DNA of 64,000 bases from Elymus sibiricus. Taxonomy: Eukaryota; Streptophyta; Magnoliopsida; Poales; Poaceae. The stretch spans positions 63,815,086 through 63,879,085 of the forward strand of contig CM077668.1 of the NCBI GenBank assembly GCA_039707655.1, read 5' to 3'. The notes under the pieces are model-generated. The model was given only the letters and a program-made list of their open reading frames with translations. It ran no database searches and had not been told where the DNA came from. This document shows, piece by piece, positions 57,445 to 64,000 of the stretch (positions are counted from its first letter, which is position 1; each line of letters begins with the position of its first letter). Position numbers and translations under genes: made by a program.

Positions 57445-59638
57445 TGTAGGGTAACGCAGCAGAAAACAAAAAATTTCCGACCTACGCACCAGCCTAGGAC
57501 CACTATGGAGACTGCATACAAGGTTTGATCATTTTCGTTACCGACTCGTAGCGCAGCGGAAGTAGAGTCGATGACGAACGGCGGTGCAGATCCCCGCAGC
57601 TAGGATTTTACAACCTCCCAACCACAAGGATGTATACCCTCATCTGCCCCGCGGACAGCCCTCCGGGAGGCAGTCGTACAGTCCCCCGGACGGTGTCGCG
57701 GACAGCCCTTCGGGAGGACCTCCGAAACTCGGACTGTCACTCGGACAGCCCTTCGGGAGGACCTCCAAAACTCGGACGGTCACACGGACAGCCCTTCGGG
57801 AGGCACTCTCGAACTAAGACCGAAACTACGATCTCTCTACAGAGTTGCACACATACGGTGTCATCTATCCGGCAGGGCTTCGCCGTCCAGAACTAGTTCC
57901 CACCGGAACCCAGACAGCCTTTCGGCTCTACGAAACTCTTTTCGTGGGAGGGAGAGAAGAAGCCAGATAATGCATGGCATGTGTATGAGAGTTGGAGTGT
58001 GGATGGAGAGCTCCTCTCCACCTCCTTATATAGTGGTGGAAGGGGTGAGGGGGGGGGCTGAAATTTCAGCCCACAAAACAAGCACCCACCAAACAAGGAA
58101 ACATGTTCCCACCAAACATGGAGAAAACATGTTCCCTTGTCCATGGTGTTCCCCCATGGGGCCCCACCTTCCTCCCAACACTCTCCACCATTTGTGGGGG
58201 CTGCCCCCCACCATGGGGGGCCCCCCAACACTTTGTCCAGCCATAAGGGGGCTGTCCCCTAAAGGGGGCGCCCCCAAAAACAGCCCAAAAACAGCCCATA
58301 CGATCCGTGGGATCTTGTCCCCTCTCGCTGGGACAAGATGTTTTCCGAAACTATTTCTTCTAAAAAATTCCGAAAGGTCCCAGAACATTTCCGGCACCCT
58401 CTAAAATTATCTGGACGCGCTCCGGAACATTTCCGGTATGGTGGTTTAATTTAAAACCATCTTCGTTTACCCGGTAAACAATTCCGGTAGCTCCGAAAAC
58501 CTTTTTCGGTTTTTTCTCCGGAAAAACTCCAGAAATTACCAAACCAATCTGGCAACCTCCAAAACATTCCCGGTGCTTGCCGAAACCTTTTTGGATCAAT
58601 GGTTTTATCCGAAACAACTTTTCGGTTTTACCGAAACTTTTCCGGTGTTCTCTCCGGAACTTTTCCATCGTCTCTGAAACCTTTCCAGTGACTTTCTCTC
58701 GGACTCCTCGTCTAGTATTCAGCAGATAGATGACCCTTAAGCGTGTGACCCTATAGGTTCGGTGAAGTATAGACATGACCGGAACACTTTCCGATCAATG
58801 ATCAGCATCGGAGCCGTGGACACCCATATTGACCCCTATACCCACACGAATGAATATTCGAGTGAACCTCCAGTTGCCGTGTGCTATTCCTGTTGCTACA
58901 CGATATGTTACAAATACCTGAAGTGAGACATGTAGGCATCCCCGTGGATCAACAACTTGTCCACTATGCCAGTTACCTCGTTACCGGCATTGTTCTCTTT
59001 TCTCGTTCCCGTGTTCCGGCATCCCCGTGATCAAATCACAAAGTGTCTGGCCAGACGATGATGGATACCGTAACACCGAGAGGGCCCAGAGATATCTCTC
59101 CATCGTCGGAGGAGCAAATCCCAATCTTGAGCTATCAAGTTACTTGACATACTTTTCCATGAACCCGGAAGCCGCCGTAATAGCCACCCATTTACGGATG
59201 ACGTTTAACAAACCCCAAAGTTCATGAAGCAAGCATGAAGAAACTCGATACTCTCATGGTCTAAGGAATTATGCAAACTTTAACTTCTCTGTGTTATTAA
59301 CCATTAACTAGTGACGAATGTATCTCATAGCATAACATCAATCGGGTCGATTCAACACAAATGTTCTTCTAACATTGTGCCCTCAAAATTGCCGGCATAG
59401 TCATGCCCATGATCAGGAAAACAGGATCATCATGCAATACTTGAGCCAGTCTTAGAGGCTTGACTAGGAATACATTTTACCGTTTATTATCCCACACGTG
59501 CACATGCGTTTCCCTCCAAGCCTCGTTTTATTTGTAGACTCGAGAATCATTGCAGTTATAGCATGGAACATAAACATAATTATGAACAGGGAGATAATCA
59601 ATAACATTTATTATTGCCTCTAGGGCATATCTCCTACA
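57445..59638 (-). repeat. Copia B 3' LTR
   Basis: 2194 bp from TGTAGGGTAACG to CTCCTACA. It carries four-copy 43-bp repeats (starts 57652, 57699, 57742, 57785) and a TATA word CTATATAAGG at about 58024-58033 on the minus strand. Most of the length difference from the Copia A LTR lies in 58000-58700. Confidence 0.92.
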
Positions 59639-59651
59639 GACTCCCACTTGC
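59639..59651 (-). promoter_or_regulatory. Copia B polypurine tract
   Basis: GCAAGTGGGAGTC on the minus strand, directly before the LTR. It matches the Copia C tract. Confidence 0.75.
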
Positions 59652-62600
59652 ACTAGAGTCAATAATTTAGTCAATGCTAATGCACTTTACACTTATGGCA
59701 AACCGGTGTAAAATATGCTTCGCTTGTGGTATAGCCTGATGTCCAACGGATCTGACAACTTCATATGTGTGTTTCATTGGTCGAAACCTGATTCCTCAGA
59801 CTGAGCTATGGAGCAACTATCTGCAATAGTGTCCCATAGACCAAAACCATCTTGGAACCATACTAAGTTCATGAATGAACTATATGATTCAACACCTTCT
59901 TTGTCGCTTCTAAAGCGTCAACATACTTAGCCTTTGTTATAGAATTCGCCACAGTATTTTGTTTGGAACAATTTCCAACTACCGTGCCACCATATTGTGT
60001 ATTACACAAAACCCTTAACTTAAATCGAAAATCGCATGGAGCATTGATGAAGACTGTATCGATGTAATTACTTACAACGAGCACTTCATAATCTCTGCTT
60101 GCGAGAAAACATGTCATCACTACTACTCTAGTACTCAATGACATCTTTCACTGTTGTCCTATGATCAGCACTTTGATCACTTTGGTATCCATACTCGCAA
60201 CAACTTTGGAGTATCGGACATATCTGGTTGTTTTACATACCATGGAATACATGATTAATCCAAACACAAGAGTGTGTGGAATCTCCATTATGTATTTCAC
60301 TCATCAGTGTTTTGGGACACTGAGTCTTGCAAAAACTCTTTCCATGTGACTTCGGCAAGAATCACTCCTTGGCGTTTTAAATGCTAAAAAGTTTTAGCAT
60401 CTTGTCAATATGTATTCATAGCTTAGCCCCATTAGGTAAATCTATCTCCATAGATCATCATGCCTAATATTGAGGCTATTTTAGCCTAAGCACTTCATCG
60501 AAAAAATATTTTCAAATGAAGTCTTAATTCGTGTCAAGAAATTTATTTCCAATTAACAATGTGTCAAGCACACAAGGTTTTTAGAAATATTATTATGCTC
60601 CCACTTACTTTCTTGAATCACAAGCATCTTCGTTACCCATTGATGAAGTCAAAAATCCCTTTTGACCATTTCATCAAAAACACGAAGATTCCAACTCCAT
60701 TTTGCTCTCTTCTGTCCATTGCTGGAACTCTGAAGTTTGCATACTTACTAGCATCCTCTGGATCGACAAATTACTTTGGACTGTATCACATACAAGTCCT
60801 AGGTTTCATTTCCATCAGATGGAAATCCTTTTGTCATCCATGTTTCATATCTCATGATTGAAATATGTATTAATTGCTAGTTCAACCCGAACCGACTTTA
60901 AGCATCGCTACGGAGAAAAAAACCTCATCGTAGTCAACTCCTTGAACTTGTTATTGCAACAAGTCGAGCTTTATGGATAAACATTTTATCCGTATCAGTT
61001 TTAGTTCCATAAAAATTCGTTAGACCCTAAGTCTTCCGAAAGGTGTATCAAGATCTTAATCTTGAATCACTTATATGGAAACTATCTCGGATTGTATTGG
61101 CATTTAGTCAATTCCGGAGTCAGGGCCCATCACCGCTTCCTTGTATATCGTAGGTATACTGTTGTCCAACAACAATATCTCGTTTGCGCACCTGATAGGT
61201 TTGCACGAGCTTTGCCTACGTGGTTCAGCTGCAAGTTCGACCGAAGTCCATACATTTTATTGTAGAGACTTCCGTATCAGTCGCAGTAGGAAACTCCGGA
61301 ATTACTTCCAAGGTCTCTTTTGTTTGATCTGATGACGAAGATACTGTTTATCTCGTCGAGTTGCACTATTCTCCCACTCACCTTTTTGAAAGAACCACTT
61401 TCTTCAAAAAGCATACCGTTCTTTGTGGCAAACCTATTTGCCTCGGTATAGTGGTGGGGAAATACCCAATGACTTGGGATAACCTACAAAGTAGCACTTG
61501 TCTGATTTGGAATAGGTTTGTAACCTTTTACACAAGCCCCATATTCCAAATGTTAAGAAAAGATATAACATGGATGGGTGTACCATACCATGGCGTTATT
61601 TCAACAGACCTGATGGAGCTCTTTTCAGTGTAAAAGCCGCAGTCTCTAAAGCATCACTTTAAAAATGATAATGGCAAATCTATTTATGACATCTTTGATC
61701 TTACCATGTCATAAATGGTTCGATTACATCTTCACAGACTTTCCACTTGCAGTGGTGTTCCGGCAGGTGCAAGTTATGAAACCCCTTTCACAACTCATCA
61801 GACATTCGCTAAACTTGTAACTCAAATATTCCTTTCTGCAATCGAATTGTAGAAACATAATTTTCTTGTTACAATAACTTCTACTTCATTTTTGAAAACC
61901 TTCTGAATGAATTCAAAAGATCCAGACTTACGTCTCAACAAGTAAATATCCATATATCTACTTGAGTCATTTCTGAAGATAGATAAATCCACTACTTGCA
62001 ACAACATTTATTGGACTACACACATCATAATGTATGATTACCAATATGTTCTTTGCTCGTTCCTTATGGCCTGTGAACGGTATTTCAGTCACTTCACCTT
62101 TTAGATGAAAGTTGCAAGTGTCAGATGATTCAAAATCAAATGACTTCAAAATCCATCATAATGGAATTTTCCATGCGGGTTTCTCCAATGTGACCAAATG
62201 CAGTGCCACACTTGTGTGGTATTCTTTTAGTCTTGCGACATTTAGCGTCAGTGTTATGGATGTATCATATTACCATCAATATTCATAGCATACATCCCAT
62301 CCTGTATGGAAGCATGGCCCTTCATGTTATTCATAACACCGAACATCAAAAGTTCTCTTATGAATAACCTTCTTGCAAAATACCTTATGCAAAGGGCTAG
62401 AGTGTATGAAACTCTAAATGAATTATGAAAGTAAATACAGAGGTAATGTATTAATATCAATATTCATAACATACATCTCATTCATAATGAAAGTATGGCC
62501 CCTATGTTATTCATAACATCGAACATCAAAAGTTCTCTTATGAATAACCTTCTTGCAAGATACTTTATGCAATGGGCTAGAGTGTAAAACTCTAAAATGA

Positions 62601-64000
62601 ATTATGAAAGTAAATACATAGGGAATACACTAATGGAAGGTATAGTAACATTTACTATGTTCCCTGTGTGTATCTAAACCTCATTCCTGGCTAGTCTTTT
62701 AGGCCGTAGTAGTTCTTACACCGAGTTGCAACAGAATGCAATCGAGCGGGTATCTTTGTGATTAACTCACAATACCCAAGAATTAGTGATTAACATGTTT
62801 AACCATAATTCCCAAGAACTATATCTTTAACTAGCCTTCTATACATCAAAAACCTGTATGACATTCATACATGAGCTGGATATTCCAGTCTTCTATCCTT
62901 TTGCCTTTATACTTCTAATAGTTTCACTTTCAGTATTTCTCCTACTCTCAGAAGAAGCACCCAACTTAAGAGTGGCGTTAGCCCCGGACTTCCTAGGCGT
63001 GAAAGTTTCACTAACACCCTTCGGACACTTCCTTTCTCTTTAAGTTGTCGTTTTATTCACCATCATCATATGACAGGCGTTCTTCTGGATCCCCTCTTAT
63101 CAGTCAAATGCCTAGTAAACACTTTTACTAATAGTTTGCAAACAAACATGGCTTTAGATATCTCATATCTTTCAGCCTTTGTTTGTATCTGAAAATTAAT
63201 TTTCAGTTCAATGAATATCACATAACTATCCCAAAACTTTCGAAGTTCGGGTCTCATGGAAGCAAACATATTTCACTTGACCGTAACGGAATTTTAGCTT
63301 TTGGATCGAAGGACGAGAGTCATATCATCCATAGCATTAGCGGGAGAATACCGAAAGTATGCGATAGGACAAAGTCCTTCTCGGCACTCTTGAGGACAAT
63401 CCTCATATTACGTTACCAACCGTAAAGTTTTAACCAGATAATTTAACAGCTATTCAATTTTAACAGGGAAGGTGGAAACACGAGCCATTCTTCTACAACT
63501 ATAATGCAAACCACACTTAGAAAGTGTTCAAAATTAATTGCACTGAGAATTAAACAAGTTAATTCTATAGTGCGCTCCCACTCAAATCAATATCTCTCAT
63601 AATTGATTATGAATGATTCAAGACACGAATTTCAATTCAACGCCATTGATGGTTAGCATCACTGATGACGAGAACTTCAATCGTTAGGCAAACTTGCCGA
63701 TCACATCTCTATGTGACTCTTGTTCATCTTTCGATGCGTGTGTTCCGAGCTCATGACTTTCATGCCTGAACGTCAAGACAACCAAGTGATCTCGCTGCGA
63801 GGTCTTAACTCACCCGCCTCACACATCCCTAATCGTTCGTACCCATGTCAGCATGGCGCACCCCGAAAAGTTAGGTGCCGTGACGGTGCTACACTTGGGA
63901 GAACACTAACTACTTGATATTTTTGTGAGAGATCACCCTAATAAAAAGCGACTACCGCGCAATCAAGAAGGGTGCATCATAAGGGATAAACATCTCAGGC
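59652..64000 (-). pseudogene. Copia B fossil gag-pol
   Basis: Minus-strand remnants in order: an RNase H-like end (SKQNTVANSITKAKYVDALE at about 60040), integrase pieces (TEIPFTGHKERAK, HYDVCSP, SRYMDIYLLRRKS at 62149-61822), and gag/leader to the window end. No domain is whole. The same broken pieces, in the same frames, occur in Copia A. Confidence 0.78.

Larger units (their letters stand above)
57445..64000 (-). mobile_element. Copia B: relative of Copia A, runs off the window
   Basis: 3' LTR 57445-59638, polypurine tract, then an internal region matching Copia A piece by piece to the window end. It is inserted in the LTR of Copia C. Its 5' LTR and right target duplication lie outside the window. 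Confidence 0.88.

Noticed and set aside
57652..57805. CRISPR-like spaced repeats (43-bp period)
   Set aside because: The intervals between repeated words are themselves similar, the array is inside a plant LTR, and there are no cas genes. It is a tandem repeat.
1..64000. tRNA, rRNA, bacterial operon or phage content
   Set aside because: No cloverleaf or rRNA-like sequence was noticed and all coding is of plant gene or retroelement type with introns and long AT-rich spacers.

Overview
The window is plant nuclear DNA, almost certainly from a grass of the wheat/barley tribe (Triticeae). This is inferred from the repeat content: long Copia LTRs starting TGTTGGAAATATG or TGTAGGAGATATG, Gypsy LTRs starting TGATACGTCTCC, a GC-rich Tat-type Gypsy with an antisense gene, a CACTA transposon and several MITEs. 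There is no operon, CRISPR array, tRNA or rRNA. Only one ordinary host gene looks intact: a single-exon F-box/DUF295 gene on the minus strand (27812-28987). A second gene-like locus (25368-27267, plus) has phase-consistent exons but two in-frame stops.

Layout, left to right. (1) 1-21694 is a Copia element on the minus strand (Copia A). Its left LTR runs off the window, its pol is a fossil, and its right LTR is 19557-21694. It is split by a complete Tat-type Gypsy element at 3974-17532 with a 5-bp target duplication CCAGC. That Gypsy has gag, protease, RT, an extra archaeal-type RNase H and integrase on the minus strand. On the plus strand it carries a six- or seven-exon antisense gene whose introns join in phase. 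(2) 21695-25130 is an AT-rich higher-order repeat array of about 1.41-kb units containing Mutator-type MITEs. It leads directly into the 25368-27267 pseudogene and repeats that gene's upstream segment. (3) 27268-30371 holds the F-box gene, its upstream region and a 404-bp MITE. (4) 30372 to about 51440 is a CACTA transposon whose minus-strand gene is cut in one exon by a non-autonomous gag-protease-only Gypsy (35763-48045, TSD TAGAG). That Gypsy is itself cut by a 4.38-kb LTR-like insertion (41189-45572, TSD TTTCT). A solo LTR of the TGATACGTCTCC type (32803-34351, TSD GGAGT) sits in a CACTA intron. (5) 52199-52967 is a second CACTA-like gene end with a tandem array of 30-nt mini-exons. (6) 53000-57444 is a 5'-truncated plus-strand Copia (Copia C) with a nearly readable polyprotein. 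Its 3' LTR is interrupted by Copia B (57445-64000+, minus), a relative of Copia A.

Order of insertion can be read from the nesting. Copia A entered the repeat array before the Tat element entered Copia A. The CACTA was there before the gag-protease Gypsy, which was there before the 4.38-kb insertion. Copia C preceded Copia B. The most unusual signals are the tandem micro-exon arrays in the CACTA-type genes, the spliced antisense gene with duplicated hairpin sequences in its introns, and a Copia family whose two copies appear to share one inherited fossil pol.
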